A stretch of DNA of 64,000 nt, taken from Diploptera punctata. Its lineage: Eukaryota > Arthropoda > Insecta > Blattodea > Blaberidae. The translations under genes were made by a program, and so were the position numbers. Below, piece after piece: positions 33,366 to 44,842 of this stretch. How positions within the stretch are numbered: position 1 is the stretch's first letter; each line of letters starts with the position of its first letter. Below the pieces are notes generated by a model that saw only the letters and a list, made by a program, of their open reading frames with translations, searched no databases and was not told the origin of the DNA. The stretch is from assembly GCA_030220185.1 (NCBI GenBank), contig JASPKZ010003844.1, positions 2,926,501-2,990,500 of the forward strand, in the 5' to 3' direction.

Positions 33366-33850
33366 TGTGATATTGTTATTACTATTAGTATTATTATTAC
33401 TATTACTATTATTATTATTATTATTATTACTAATTGTTATTAGGGTTTTTGTTGTTATATACCGCTGAGGTCTCGGGGTAGCGTAGTTGCCTTGTACGCA
33501 ACGAGCCCAGGTTCGATCCCCAATCGAGATAAGTTTCCTGGTGATGGATTTTTCGAGGTTTTTCCTCACCTATAAGACAAATGTAAGGAAACTCTAAGGC
33601 CCAAAGGGTCTCCGAACATCATCCGGCCATCATAATCGTTACCATATTTGTCATGTTTAGTGTGAATGTTTGTATGAATGGCGTGTTTCGTCTTCATGTT
33701 GTGTTGTCTCGAAGGAAGCCATGACATTGAGCTGATCACTCATTCAGGGAGCCCAAAAAAGTATGTTCCGACAGGTCTTGTCCCTGTAAGATCCGGGTGG
33801 CGCGGACATGTAAAACTACCTAGAAAGGGAGATATTGAAGTAAGGTAAAG
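33366..33850 (+). mobile_element. SINE S1b behind (ATT)n
   Basis: 33366-33432 is an interrupted ATT run. From about 33455 the S1b head (cgctgaggtctcggggtagc) has B box ggttcgatccc, and the S1b-specific 3' half has gagctgatcactcattc and gacaggtcttgtccctg, ending ggtaaagaaagaaaggaag. Confidence 0.75.
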
Positions 33851-34660
33851 AAAGAAAGGAAGTTCATTAATTAAAACATTATTTTTGGAGATATATATTT
33901 GTTTCTTTGTTAAGAGAGATTAATTTTATTTTTACTTCATATATTAATCAGGCCTTATGCAGAAGGTACAAATCCACAGGATATTAACTTTCGAGATGTT
34001 TTACTTAAGTCCAAAACACTTTTAGAGTGTGGATTACGGATTGACTTCAGTAACAATTATTAAACTGATATCTGAAAATTATTGGAAAATAAAATTTTGT
34101 TGGTTCCTTGTTTTTCCAAAATAAAGTCCGGTTATAATAATATTAAATTGTAGCTTAAACTTAGAGCTATATGCTCTATGTGTGCCCTTGATTCACTTAA
34201 ATGAAATAATTTTAAGTATGTCTTATGACCTCCTTGTAACAAAAATTTCTACGAAATCCGGATTGAACTTCTATCATATTACTACTGTAGAAGTTTTCCT
34301 CATTTTCTACACTAGCCACGAGTAAGAATAGTCGAGTCTCGGGAGAACTGTTAGCACTTCATGCCTGAAATGGAAAGTAAATAAAAGCAGAAACTTGAAC
34401 TTCGATTCACTTTTCCGTTCTTGACGCACGTTTCTAATTTAGTCTTGTTTGTGTGGTTTGTTGCCTTCGAGTTATCGAGTCACCGCCATTAATTAGAAAC
34501 CACAATAGTATTTGCAGAAATAGAGTAAACCCTTTTGTAAGAGTTGAAAAACTGCTTCTCGTCTAACCGAATATCCTCCAAAACTAATAAAAATCTACTT
34601 TTAATTATAATTTCCTTAAGCCACTATTTTGCCTCTTTTGAAAGTGTAATAAAATATGGC
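33851..34660. other. No gene recognised
   Basis: Anonymous sequence. Confidence 0.5.
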
Positions 34661-34662
34661 CC

Positions 34663-34998
34663 CACGCTGTAGCCGAGTTGTATAAAGCATTATGCTTAGA
34701 GCAGAGCTATAGGGCATGCGCTGGTTCAAGTCCCTATTGGGGAACACATTTTCTTATAGAATGTTGCAAGTATGGAACTGTTGCCCACCCATCGTTGTGA
34801 AGAATTTTTGTAGCTATAATAAGTAACGGCTCCAGGTTGAATAAACGAGCTACAACGGCTGGGGGATTCGAAATGCTGACCACATAACACCCTTCTTCTG
34901 GCTGAATGATCGTCTACCTTTGTGATTTACATTTATAGTTCTAGATAAGCCGATTGGTAAATCAAGGATCTTCTAGCCCTGTCGCGCCATAGAGTTTT
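34663..34998 (+). mobile_element. SINE S4, full length
   Basis: Head cccacgctgtagccgagttg (A box) with B box ggttcaagtcc, body taacggctccaggttgaat and acaacggctgggggattcg. It ends tctagccctgtcgcgccat before a T run. Related copies lie at 37520-37860 (minus) and 57760-57935 (plus, 3' part). Confidence 0.75.
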
Positions 34999-35009
34999 TT
35001 TTAGTCAAG

Positions 35010-35225
35010 GTACATTCTTATAGAAGAAAGGCATTTGAGATGGTATGGACACTTCATACGAATAAATGGAAGGGGATAGAAACCAAAGTTCCTTAAGGGT
35101 AGAGGAAGATAGTGAAGAGGTAGACCAAGAGAACGATGAATAGATGGAGTAAGAAGTATGGAAGCAAGGAGTCGTAGAGAAGAAGAAGCATGATTGTAAT
35201 CTCTGGCGACAAATCACTATACGTT
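35010..35225 (+). mobile_element. LINE-L RT C-terminal tail
   Basis: Plus-strand translation gives LEEKRHLRWYGHFIRING, then KFLKGRGR, two stops, RGRPRER and GVRSMEARSRREEEA. The order HLRWYGH...GRP...GVR is that of a non-LTR RT tail. Confidence 0.65.
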
Positions 35226-35497
35226 TGAGAAGAACCGCAGTAGTCTGGAATATTCCTAAAAAATGGTCTTAAGGGAGTAATAGTTGCCATATAGATAATG
35301 TTTAAAAAATTAAAAAGGCGATTAAGATTTTGACATAAAACACCGTGCAATTGGAACATTCTAGAAAGTTTTATGAACGAGACAAAAAATTACAATGTAA
35401 TATTTTGTATATAACTTATTTATTGGTTTATAAATAGAATCGAATTATGAACAGACTAATAACAGAATAATAGGCTTTCACTCTTTATATATTCCGA
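35226..35497. other. No gene recognised
   Basis: Short anonymous stretch. Confidence 0.5.
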
Positions 35498-35812
35498 GTA
35501 TGTTTTCGGAATATTTGGCCGCGTCTTGCAGTGTTGTCTTCATCCGAACCGGCAACTTTTCTCCATCTGTTGACTTCGGCTCGACGTTTCATGACTTACA
35601 TACAGTGGGTGACATCTTCAGGAGATCTTCGCTGCGTCTACTCTCACTGTGAGAGGAAACGCAGCGAAGGTTACCTGAAGATATCACTCACAGTAGGTGT
35701 TGAAACGTCGAGAAGCAGATCGAAGAGTCGAGATCAGCAGATGGAGAACAGTTGCCGGCTTGGATCAAAACAACTCTGCAACACGCGGCCAAAAACCCGA
35801 AAATATACTTTG
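35498..35812. repeat. 315-bp foldback with Penelope-like UTR boxes
   Basis: Inverted arms run from ccgagtatgttttcgg and ggccgcgtcttgcagtgttg on the left to caacacgcggccaaaaac and cgaaaatatactttgg on the right. The inner arms contain cggctcgacgtttcatgac and tgacatcttcagg, mirrored as cctgaagatatcactcac and gttgaaacgtcgag. The gaaacgtcg plus cctgaagat pairing is a Penelope-like UTR hallmark. The centre is near 35650 (cactgtgag). The open frames inside are translations of the palindrome. Confidence 0.7.
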
Positions 35813-36175
35813 GATAATCTTCTTCTTCTTCTTCACTTCACGGGCTAGGCATAAATTGCCTGTTCCGCCTAACAGTTGTTCTGTCCATCTTTTCACTGGC
35901 CTTCCTACATTCCTTGAACCTCTTGGCTTGTAGTTGAATGCTGATCTTAGTAATCTTGTTACATTAATTTTTTCACACATATGTAAACGATTTCTCTCTA
36001 TATTCTCTTATTTTCTCATTCAATTGAGATATATATATATTTAACTCTATTCTTATATCTTCATTCCTTATCCGATCCAATCTAGTGTAGCCTTTTGTTC
36101 TTCTAAGGATGTTCATTTCTGCGCTTTGTATTCTACTTTGCAATTTTTTGGTCATTATCCAAGTTGTATTAAGAA
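35813..36175 (-). mobile_element. LINE-D RT C-terminal tail, copy 1
   Basis: Minus strand: QSRIQSAEMNILRRTKGYTR, LDRIRNEDIRIELNIY and EKIREYREK, then RGSRNVGRPVKRWTEQLL, GGTGNL and a (GAA)n tail. It abuts the Penelope-like foldback at its 3' end. The same tail is at 61753-62055. Confidence 0.8.
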
Positions 36176-36224
36176 GTAGTGGTAATCACTCTTAAATACA
36201 CAAAATAACAAATCTTATTGTCGA

Positions 36225-36432
36225 TTTTGGTCGACTAGGGATTGCCATGTTCACATCTGATTCCAAGAATCAAGGGTTCAAATCCGGCCGGGGCAGTGGA
36301 ATTTTAAGGATGTACAAATTTGGCTTCCTTGGGAAGGGAAGTGATTACTTTTAAGCAAAATTTGTCCTTTCACGACCGGATTGAAGTGCGACGCTAATGA
36401 CCTGAGGTGTTAAAGAGCGTCAATAAATAAAA
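36225..36432 (+). mobile_element. SINE S6
   Basis: The B box gggttcaaatccggccgggg resembles S2, but the body (gtgcgacgctaatgacctg, then gttaaagagcgtcaataaat) is different and the tail is AAATAAAATAA-like. Single copy in the window. Confidence 0.55.
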
Positions 36433-36937
36433 TAATAGCTGCTATCATTAAGATGATTTATTACAAATAACTCATGGGGCCTTGATCTCATAAAACAAAA
36501 CAGAGGATTTTGCCTGGATTAAGAAAACAACTAACAAATTTAGATTTGCCCTTTGGGAATATGTTTTCTTCATTTAGATATGAAAGTGGCTGTTATTGTT
36601 GGAGTACCTGTAGATGATATGCTATTTATGTGTACTGGAGCTTATAGCTGATACGTGCGAATGAGTCTGTTGGCGATCATCGCATTACATTGTTCCCGTC
36701 TGCACCTGATGTTAAGCAGTGTCCAGGGATTGCTTTGTTACAGCGTCGTAAATAATTTGTTCATGCGAAATTACACAACGTGGCGTATTTTGCACCAGAT
36801 TTAAACACCTACTTCATGATGATAAACAATATGGAAGACTGTGCTTAATGTAACAAACTTGTTTACAACTTTTTGTTTTTAACGTTCAAATATTAACAAA
36901 AATGTTCTTCAAAATTATGAAGAGATACTATTCTGAG
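36433..36937. other. No gene recognised
   Basis: Anonymous sequence. Confidence 0.5.
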
Positions 36938-37320
36938 CTTACGTTTTCCAATCACATCCTGTATAATTTACCTCACACAAATCATTATTAATGTTATTCT
37001 CCCACCTTCTTCTTGGCCTATCTACTGGGCGCTTTCCCTCTGGTGTTTCTATAAGGAGTTTCCATGTCTCTCTTTCATTCTTCATTCGTGCCACATGTCC
37101 TGCCCATCGCAGTCTACGAGTCATAACTGTTCTTATTATGAGATTTGGTTGCACATAAAGACCAAGTACTTCAGTGTTATGTATAGTATTCTCCATTCAC
37201 CAGTCTTTTCATCTCTCTTGGGTCCAAAATATTTCATAAGAACTTTATTTCCAAATACTCGTGATATTTTTTTCTTTCCTTAAAGTAAGAGTTAATGTTT
37301 TGAATCCATACGATATAATA

Positions 37321-37335
37321 GCCGGATAAAATTGT

Positions 37336-37406
<71 letters not shown>
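37321..37406. repeat. (TA)n(GA)n microsatellite inside LINE-A
   Basis: About 13 TA units run directly into about 28 GA units. It starts from the tatatatt stretch present in other LINE-A copies, so it expanded in place after insertion. Confidence 0.9.
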
Positions 37407-37416
<10 letters not shown>

Positions 37417-37519
37417 TGTGACAACAAGAGTTCCTGTAATGCATAATAACATGCACTCCAGATTCAGCCTATATGTAATTTCTTTGTGCGCCTCATTTCT
37501 GTTTGTAATTGCTGTTCCT

Positions 37520-37860
37520 TTTTACTCCTGGCACGACAGGCCTAGAAGGCCCTTAGCCTACTATCCGGCTGCTGGCCTCACATCCACATGTGTCAATCAC
37601 AGAGGTAGATCATCATCAGTCAGTGTATGGGTGCATGTGTTCAGCATGTCGAGTCCCCCAGCCGTTATAGCGGGATTTCTCAACCTGGAGCCGTTACTTA
37701 GTGTAGCTACCCTTATGTGTCACGATCCTGGATGGGCAACGGTCCCATACTGGCCCTAATATCATGAGAAAATTTCTTCCCCCACGGAGACTCGAACCAG
37801 CGCAAGTCCCGTAGCTCTGCGCCAAGGCTTCGTGCCTTAACTACTCGGCTACGACGCGGG
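37520..37860 (-). mobile_element. SINE S4, 15-bp target duplication
   Basis: The reverse complement begins ccccgcgtcgtagccgag (A box) with B box ggttcgagtctc. It includes taacggctccaggttgag. gtaattgctgttcct at 37505-37519 matches gtaattgttgttcct at 37861-37875 with one difference. Confidence 0.9.
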
Positions 37861-37984
37861 GTAATTGTTGTTCCTAGATATTTGAATTCAGCCACTTCTT
37901 CAAAATTCCCTCATTTTCATTAACTGCCTATTTTATTATATAATGTATTTCTATGTGGGATCATATATTTTGTTGTATTGATAT

Positions 37985-38287
37985 TTACTTCATCATCATC
38001 ATCATCATCATCATAGGACATTCACGAATTTAGGCCATTTGTTGACCTGTTTCGGCCTCAAGAGAAACACCATCCAGAAGTCTTTTGAGTGGACGTCCTG
38101 GTCTTCTTCTTCCTGCAGGTTGATATCTTAACATTTGTTTGAATATCATGTGATCATCCATTCGGTGAACATGCTGCATCCATCTTGACTTATAATCAGA
38201 AATTTTGTTTTCTAAAGGTTCCATGTGTAATTCTTCTAAGATGTCTTCCAGTCCAGATTTATTATTATTACTAAATAGAGTGTGCAT
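37985..38287 (-). mobile_element. LINE-C RT C-terminal tail, copy 1
   Basis: The minus frame 38030-38287 reads LEDILEELHMEPLENKIS, RWMQHVHRMDDH and RRRPGRPLKRLLDGVSLE, ending GQQMA and a stop. A (cat)n tail follows. The plus-strand copy at 41060-41300 is nearly identical, so both are fairly young. Confidence 0.85.
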
Positions 38288-39074
38288 GTTACCCTTTTTA
38301 CCTCTTCGCTATCGCCTAATAATACTGTATCATCAGCATAAACTAACAGCTTATTAGCATCATTGAGTTGTATGTGAATTTATAAAATATTTGAAAAATA
38401 TCATGTTATATGATTTTCATAAATATAGTTTGATAGTTTTATTTATTAAGTACAACATGGATTTTCATCACGTAGGCGTAAACACCAAATCAATTATGTA
38501 AAAACTGTTTGCCTATCCTCACCCTAATCTTTGCGCCATTTAGACACATTCGAATAAGCTCAACTAACTCTTTAAGAAAATCCAAACTCCAGCAGGATGC
38601 TACACAGCTTCTTCCTCTTAATTTAATCATATGCTATTTTATGTCAACGTATAATTTAAATATATTATCGTGACTGTTACCATCATCATTATCATCATTA
38701 TAATGCTTTGGGTTTTATAACTACTAACGAAAATAAAGAGCTGTCGAAAGTTTATGAAGTTGGCGCATTTATAGCCAAGAACATTACGGCTTTGTACAAA
38801 AAGTGACGTGGATAGAGGCAGTGGAAGTGACAGCTGTTTTTCTTATTCTCAGCTTTATAAGTTTGCGATGTCAGGAAAACCTGAGCTCTATTACAGTGTC
38901 ATTTTCAGACACGCCAGACATGTGGAGGCGAGATCCTACTTTGGTATTGATCACCATATTTATAACTTCAGTATTGATTAAAACCCTTACACAAACAGGA
39001 AATATCCTTACAATAAATTTGTATTTAACTCGTCTTTTAAAACTATATAAGCAGGTCAGAAAACGCCAGTAGAT
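38288..39074. other. Anonymous; one unsupported 89-codon frame
   Basis: A plus frame at 38803-39072 (MTWIEAVEVTAVFLILSFIS...) has two hydrophobic stretches and a Cys/Trp content unlike the AT-driven frames nearby. It lies just upstream of LINE-A copy 8 and could be a decayed part of that element or nothing. There is no motif, so I do not assign a function. Confidence 0.25.
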
Positions 39075-39705
39075 GAATTATTTTCTGAGAAAGACAATGA
39101 AGTAAATTTTGAAGAAGTGGATGACTTCAAGTATCGAGGAATAAAATTAAAATAGGAAAATGAGATGCACAAAGAAATTATACATAGGTTCAATTCAGGA
39201 AATGCATGCCATTATGCATTACAGGGACTCTTGTCTTCCCAACTCATTTAAAAAAAACGTTAAACTGAAAATATATAAAACAGTTGTTCTCCCAGTGATA
39301 ATATATGGAGCGAGACATGGACTCTTTACTTTAGGGAGGAAAGGAGATTACGAGTATTTGAGAATAAAGAGATGAACAGACATGTGAATAGAGAAAACTA
39401 TATAATAGTGAGCTACATTATATGTATAGGAAGCCAGATATAATAAGAACAGTTAAGTCTTGTAGGTTGCGATGGGCACGTAAGGGAAATGAAACATGCA
39501 TGGAAGCTTCTGGTAGGAAAACCAGAGGGAAAACGCCCAGTTGGTAGACCAAGAATGAGGTGGGAGAATAACATTATGATTTGAGAGAAGTAGATTATAC
39601 AGGGATGATTGGAAAACATTAGCTCAGAATAGGTGTGTATGGAGAGTTTATGTCCGCATGACCATGAACCTACGGGTTTGATAGAGCCATTGAGTTAGTT
39701 AGAAA
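39075..39705 (+). mobile_element. LINE-A copy 8, the longest in sense orientation
   Basis: The plus strand covers FEEVDDFKYRG, NEMHKEIIHRFNSGNACHYA and LQGLLSSQL, then WTLYFREERRLRVFENK, LLVGKPEGKRPVGRPRMRW and the 3' end catgaacctacgggtttgat. Several frameshifts, and a short deletion removes the RDEQTGEW part. Confidence 0.85.
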
Positions 39706-40514
39706 TAAGAAGATAGAATGATGATTTTTACCCAAAATGAAGATTAGCTTGTGAACAGATATTCCAAAGTATTAACCCTTAAATTGGCAAAACGCAAATT
39801 TCTTCCGTTAGTTATTTGAATGTGGCGGACCGCAGTGAAAATGAAATCTTGTGTAACTATTATTATTAGCTACATTGTATAATTAGATACACATTTAAGT
39901 GGTTTCTTTTTGTTCGTTTTCTTCTGATTTATTTAAAATATTCAATTAATTGAACCAACTGATGTATCCAAAAGGATATATTACGAATTTAAGGGTTGAG
40001 AAAAATATCTAAAATTAGAAGATGAGCGGCGTTATTTTTTACTCACAATTTTTAATTCAATCCATAAAGATTAGTTCAAGCTGTACAAAATATATATCAC
40101 TTCATTCCGACTATAAGCTATTATAGAAATTATGATCTGGAAATCATAGAGATTATCGGGTTAATATTTGGTGCTAGGATCACTGTTTCTAATTTCACGG
40201 TTCGTGTTATTCAGATCTTTATTATCTGTAATAGATAAACTTACACATTCTCTGGCTGTTAAAGTCATTAAAGATTCACTCATCACCTTACAGAATCATC
40301 TTTGTGATATCAGTATAAATTAAAACTTTTTTCTTTTTAAGAAATTGATATCTACACATATTTTCTTTTCATTTGATTTAAATCTCCTAAATTTTTCGGT
40401 GCAGTAAAAAGAATATATATATATATATATATTATTTTCTTTGTCTTCCAGCAAGCTCTTTAGTAGGTGAAGATTTAAAAATAAAATAACTAATTATCTA
40501 CCCTCATTTGCACT
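39706..40514. other. No gene recognised; (AT)n at 40411-40431
   Basis: Anonymous AT-rich sequence. Confidence 0.5.
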
Positions 40515-40757
40515 ATTAGCTTCATGGCCTCGCGGACATAAGCTGTTCATACATCCTGAGATAATGTTTTCCAAATCATCCCCTGTATAATTAATTTCCT
40601 TTAAATTATGGGTAATATTATTTTCCCACCTCATTCTTGGCGTGCCTACTGGGCGATTTCCTTCTGGTTTCTTTATAAGGAGTTTTCATGTTCCTCTTTC
40701 ATTTCACATTCGTGTCACATATCCCGCCCATTACAGTTACGAGACTTCATTGTTCTT
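40515..40757 (-). mobile_element. LINE-A copy 9, short 3' fragment
   Basis: On the minus strand it runs from gtaactgtaatgggcggg through the GRP region (caagaatgaggtgggaaaat) to the terminal gaggccatgaagc. Confidence 0.8.
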
Positions 40758-41059
40758 TAAAAATAAAATAGCTTAAATATTTTAATCAAATTTCTCGTCA
40801 TCTATAGGCCTACTTTGTACTTATATTAATATTGAAGGACTTTGTGGTTCCAAAGTGATTTGTTTTGGTAAACTATGAAAAAATACATGGTACTCACTGT
40901 GAAGTTTAAATTTATTTCTGATATTTTCACGCAGATGTAAGAATTGTATAAGATAAAGTTATAAAAATTAATATAAAATTAAATTAATGTTTTTTTTACT
41001 TTGTATTTAAAAAAAACCTTCGGAGGACTGCAGGATAAAAAACCACTAGATCACAAAAA

Positions 41060-41300
41060 AAATGAAGACATCTTAGAAGAATTACACATGGAACCTTTAG
41101 AAAACAAAATTTCTGATTATAAGTCAAGATGGATGCAACATGTTCATCGAATGGAAGATCACAGAATACCCAAACAAATGTTAAGCTATCAACCTGCAGG
41201 AAGAAGAAGATCAGGACGTCCATTCAAAAGACTTTTGGATGGTGTTTCTCTTGAGGCCGAAACAGGTCAACAAATGGCCTAAATTCGTGAATGTACTATG
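41060..41300 (+). mobile_element. LINE-C RT C-terminal tail, copy 2
   Basis: Plus-strand frame: EDILEELHMEPLENKISDYK, RWMQHVHRMEDH and RRRSGRPFKRLLDGVSLEAE, then GQQMA and a stop. It closes with cgtgaatgtactatgatgat. Near-identical to 38030-38287 in the opposite orientation. Confidence 0.85.
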
Positions 41301-42052
41301 ATGATGATGATACTTTGTATTTCCTCCGTGGAATTTTTCGAAGGTAAGATTGTATTCTATTAATCGAAAATGTATACAACACTAAGGTAAAATATTTGAA
41401 AATTTTAGATAAAATATTATTTATAAGACCTGTTATCTGGCGTTAAGCGTTTTCTAAGTCTAAGGCATGTATTGTTTTAATATTACATTACCAGGGAACA
41501 TGGAAAACTACTCTTTGCATTGCAGAGAATAATCCCCGACTTGGTCACCACAGCCTTGGGAAACCGTACAAGTGTCGCAGGACAAAAAAGTAGCTGTAGT
41601 TCTAATCCCGTCTTATTTTTAATTCCCAGTTTCAACAGAAAGTTGATTACTTTGCATTTCAGATTGAAGAGTCTCCAGTATATTTTGTTCACATTGTTTT
41701 CTATAGTGTTAGAATGAATGAACGTGTTCAATTTCGTTACATACGGGTATTACATATAATTTCAAAGTTTGGTCAATTGATCGTAGCGCGACAAATAGAT
41801 ACTACATTCCATATCAACCAACAATGTAAAACAAAAGATTAGGTCAGAAATATCCAGTAACATATTATGATAAAATTACTGAAATGCGTTTTAGGGAATG
41901 AGGTATTATGGCTACATCTATTTCTTAGCATTAAAAATTAGATTATAATCTATTTTACTTTTATGTTGAATTGCTCCTGACATTTCCCAATCACTTAAAA
42001 AGCCTTCACGCTTTTAATGATCATTTGAAAAATTTTGGAATAATTTTATACA
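41301..42052. other. No gene recognised
   Basis: Overlapping frames on both strands at 41483-41731 have no motif and I do not call them. Confidence 0.45.
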
Positions 42053-43520
42053 ATACTAGTTAATACCCGGCGTGAGCTGCTACGCCTAAATAAATGAAAA
42101 TTAATGTGCTTTTATGTTTAGTCGAATAAGTAAAAGGAAACATAATTATAAATTTATATTTTTTAGATACCCCGTGCTGTTTACCCGGCGTTGTCCGAGA
42201 ATCTACTTATCCCGATCTTCTTGGCATAAATGAGCTGAAAGACGAAAATTAACGTATTTCTTATGATTAATTGAATAAGTAAAATGAAAAATAATTATAA
42301 GTGTGTATCGTAATTATTTTAAGATTCCCCATGCTATTTACCCGATGCTGCCTGGGAATCTCGATCTTTTTGACATAAATGAGCTAAAAGACAAAATTCG
42401 TTATTGCGAGTTATCCGTAAAAGAATACCAGCCATGGGCTGCTATGCTTGCACAGGAATCTACGTACTTGTCTCGATCTTCTTGGCATCAATGAAAGACA
42501 AAAATGGTTATTGTGAGTATCCTATGTGGTAAACGTATGCTATCGAGGATTTTTGTAGAGCTTTTTGAGATATCTAATTCCGTGTACATTAATTTTGTGT
42601 ATGTATTATGGTTCTGGCAGCGTAAGCCATTTAAGCGTCCAAAGAGCTACTTATTTCATGTTTTCCACTACAAAGGGCGATTTTTAAGGGTGTAGGAGTC
42701 GATTATCATAAGTAATGCCACGAGTGATTTCCAAATTATCGATAAATTCACGACTCACGAAGTGAGGAGTGAATTTATCTAGAGAATTTGGAAATCAAGA
42801 GTGGCATTTGTTAGGACTATTTAACGAATAAAATAAAGCTGTTTACTCACAAATCATTATTTAACTACAGTTATTTAAAAATATTTTTATATTTAAAGTA
42901 AACGGTGATGTTTGAAAACTAATGAGAAACGATAGGTAGCCTACGCTTCTACTGCTTCTTTTGTTTATCACTGCAACCAGATCATACTATTTATTGCCAA
43001 AGGAACGCAATATTGTAAGAATGCTCTCTAGTGGAGAAAAAAATGAAACACATCAATCTGTATATTAATTCATTTTTGATGTCGTATACATTTAAGAAAG
43101 TGCAAACAGTGGTTTCTTTTTTTGGTGGTATAATCAATTGCTACAAATGTTGACATGTAAGCACTATTATATACAATCTGGTAGCCGTATTTGTTATAGG
43201 CTCAGTCACTGCAAAATAACGGTCAGACCTGTTCAGAATATTAAAAAAGGAGGAGCTTTGCTTAATATATGATAATCCTAACGTTGATAATTATTTCGTG
43301 AAACACGTCTCTGATTGGTTGTAATACAGAAATCATTGAAACGTGATTGGTCATTGACTCCCATTTGGGGCATGAGTTAAATAGTCTCTTTTATAGCCTA
43401 TGTTCATCCCGGGAATCTCCTGAACATTTTGCAGAAAGCCCCATGACAATCGGATCAACGGCATGGTCGCGCATAAAGTACGAACAATCAAACAAACATT
43501 CATTCTTACATATTAGATTT
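42053..43520 (+). repeat. Repeat R (RTE-type UTR?), interrupted by hairpin element H1
   Basis: It starts ctagttaatacccggcgtg and has three diverged subrepeats around acccggcgt...gggaatct motifs (42066, 42185, 42340). It resumes at about 43405 with cccgggaatctcctgaac, then caatcggatcaacggcatgg, and ends near acattcattcttacatatt. Repeats opening with an atacccggcg box are common in arthropod genomes, but I cannot name this one. Confidence 0.5.
42690..43398 (+). mobile_element. Hairpin-headed insertion H1
   Basis: Its head (42717-42807) is a hairpin: tgccacgagtgatttccaaa pairs with tttggaaatcaagagtggca, with inner arms gataaattcacgactcac and gtgaggagtgaatttatc. Beyond it, gactatttaac at ~42822 has an inverted partner gttaaatagtc near 43378. 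The insertion separates the two halves of repeat R. No coding capacity. Confidence 0.6.
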
Positions 43521-43579
43521 TTATAAAAGTGCTTACTCCTTGATATTTTGTGCTATACATATTTTACGATAAACGAATG

Positions 43580-43964
43580 TTTGGGATTTTCAGCTTACAA
43601 ACACTAATTCTTCTGGACTTCAGAAAAGCTTTCGATGCGACAGATATTAACTTATTATTAGCTAGACTAAAAACATTACATCTATCAGAAATAGTGTTGA
43701 CCGGTTTAACCCCTACTTCAAATATCGCCAGTAATCAGTATCATTTCAGAACCCTTTCTGTTTATGAGGTCAGGCACAGGGCAGTGTTCTAGCTTTATTG
43801 CTACACTTGCTGTGTATTAATGAAATTTCAACAAAATTACGACATTCCTGCTATTGTATTTACGTCGATGATGTTCAAATTTACATTCACTTCAAACCTG
43901 ACGAAACCAACGAACATCGACAGACTAAACACTGATCTTATACACATATCACAGTGGTGCAAAT
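43580..43964 (+). pseudogene. Jockey/CR1-like LINE reverse transcriptase fragment
   Basis: Frame 1 gives LILLDFRKAFDATDINLLLA, the RT motif with the first catalytic Asp. After frame breaks, 43858-43920 gives IYVDDVQIYIHFKPDETNEH, with the YxDD box at 43861-43872. Further on, DRLNTDLIHISQWCK (another frame) matches the post-YxDD helix region. The palm aspartates are intact but at least two frameshifts and a deletion make it inactive. A SINE S1 cuts it off at 43965. Confidence 0.8.
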
Positions 43965-44301
43965 ATATATATCCATCCATAGTAATTCTGCCCGAGGATA
44001 GGTCTTTCACTGCAATCATAGCATTTTAATGCTGTGCCTTGCAGCTTTACTAGGGAATTATAGGTGTGGTAGCTTCCCGTTGCTTTCCACACCGGTGAAG
44101 GATGATCATGATAATGATAAGGATGATGGTGATGGCCGTGATTTTCGTGGACCGTTGGGCCCTAGGCTTCCTGACATTTGTCTTACCGGTGAGGAAAAAC
44201 CCCGAAAAAACCTCAACCAGGAGCCTGTCCCGACCGGGAATCGAACCCGGGCCTGCTGCGTGACAAGACAGCACGCTACCTCGAGACCTCAGCGGTGGAC
44301 A
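43965..44301 (-). mobile_element. SINE S1, full length
   Basis: Reverse complement: ccaccgctgaggtctcgagg, B box ggttcgattccc, body gacaaatgtcaggaagcc, (cat)n block, 3' end attactatggatgg followed by a short TA run. Confidence 0.85.
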
Positions 44302-44842
44302 CAACTATATAGGAATAATTAATTATAAATAACGGATGCTAGGTTTGAAAATGTTTACGTATAAATATCCATAATGTCGTAAAGCTTAATTTTAATAACA
44401 ATAAAAGCACAATGTGAAATAATATTACTCTGTTCCAGCTAGTTAATTGGAATATTTATGTTCACCTCTGTTAGCAGCCAGTTTTAGAAGAAAAAGAAAT
44501 ATTATGTATGCATTATAGTAAAAGACGACGAAGATAAATTTGACGTCTTCCTATTGAATATATTTCAGCGTGGAAAGTTATTTATCTTCCTTTGAGAATC
44601 CCATCTTCGATTTTTGCTTCTTTTCAAATGGTTCTTCCATTTTCAACGAAAGGCGTCACTTTGTGTAGCATAGTAAAAAATATATAAAGAAGAATTTTCC
44701 TTAAGAAGCCTACATTGTGCTTTATGGTACTTCAGATTCAATGACATGTCACATTATTTCGCTTTCACACTAACTGCATTCTAATTTATTGGAATAAAAA
44801 TATTTCTGTGTATCGACACAGTGATTGCCTACCAACTTAAAA
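44302..44842. other. No gene recognised
   Basis: Anonymous sequence leading up to the minisatellite. Confidence 0.5.

Larger units (their letters stand above)
36938..37900 (-). mobile_element. LINE-A copy 7 with internal microsatellite and SINE insertion
   Basis: The minus strand has VKYTGCDW-type 3' text, KRPVDRPRRRWENNINNDL and LRWAGHVARMKNERETWKLL, then at the other end VAEFKYLG near 37895. The stretch that should read ttatattttcagtttaacg is replaced at 37321-37406 by (TA)n(GA)n. SINE S4 sits at 37520-37860. Confidence 0.85.

Noticed and set aside
35531..35933. Two plus frames of 105 and 78 codons
   Set aside because: They cross a palindrome and the antisense of the LINE-D tail; no protein motif.
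38803..39072. 89-codon hydrophobic frame
   Set aside because: No recognised domain, no splice or promoter context, and next to a LINE. Left as anonymous.
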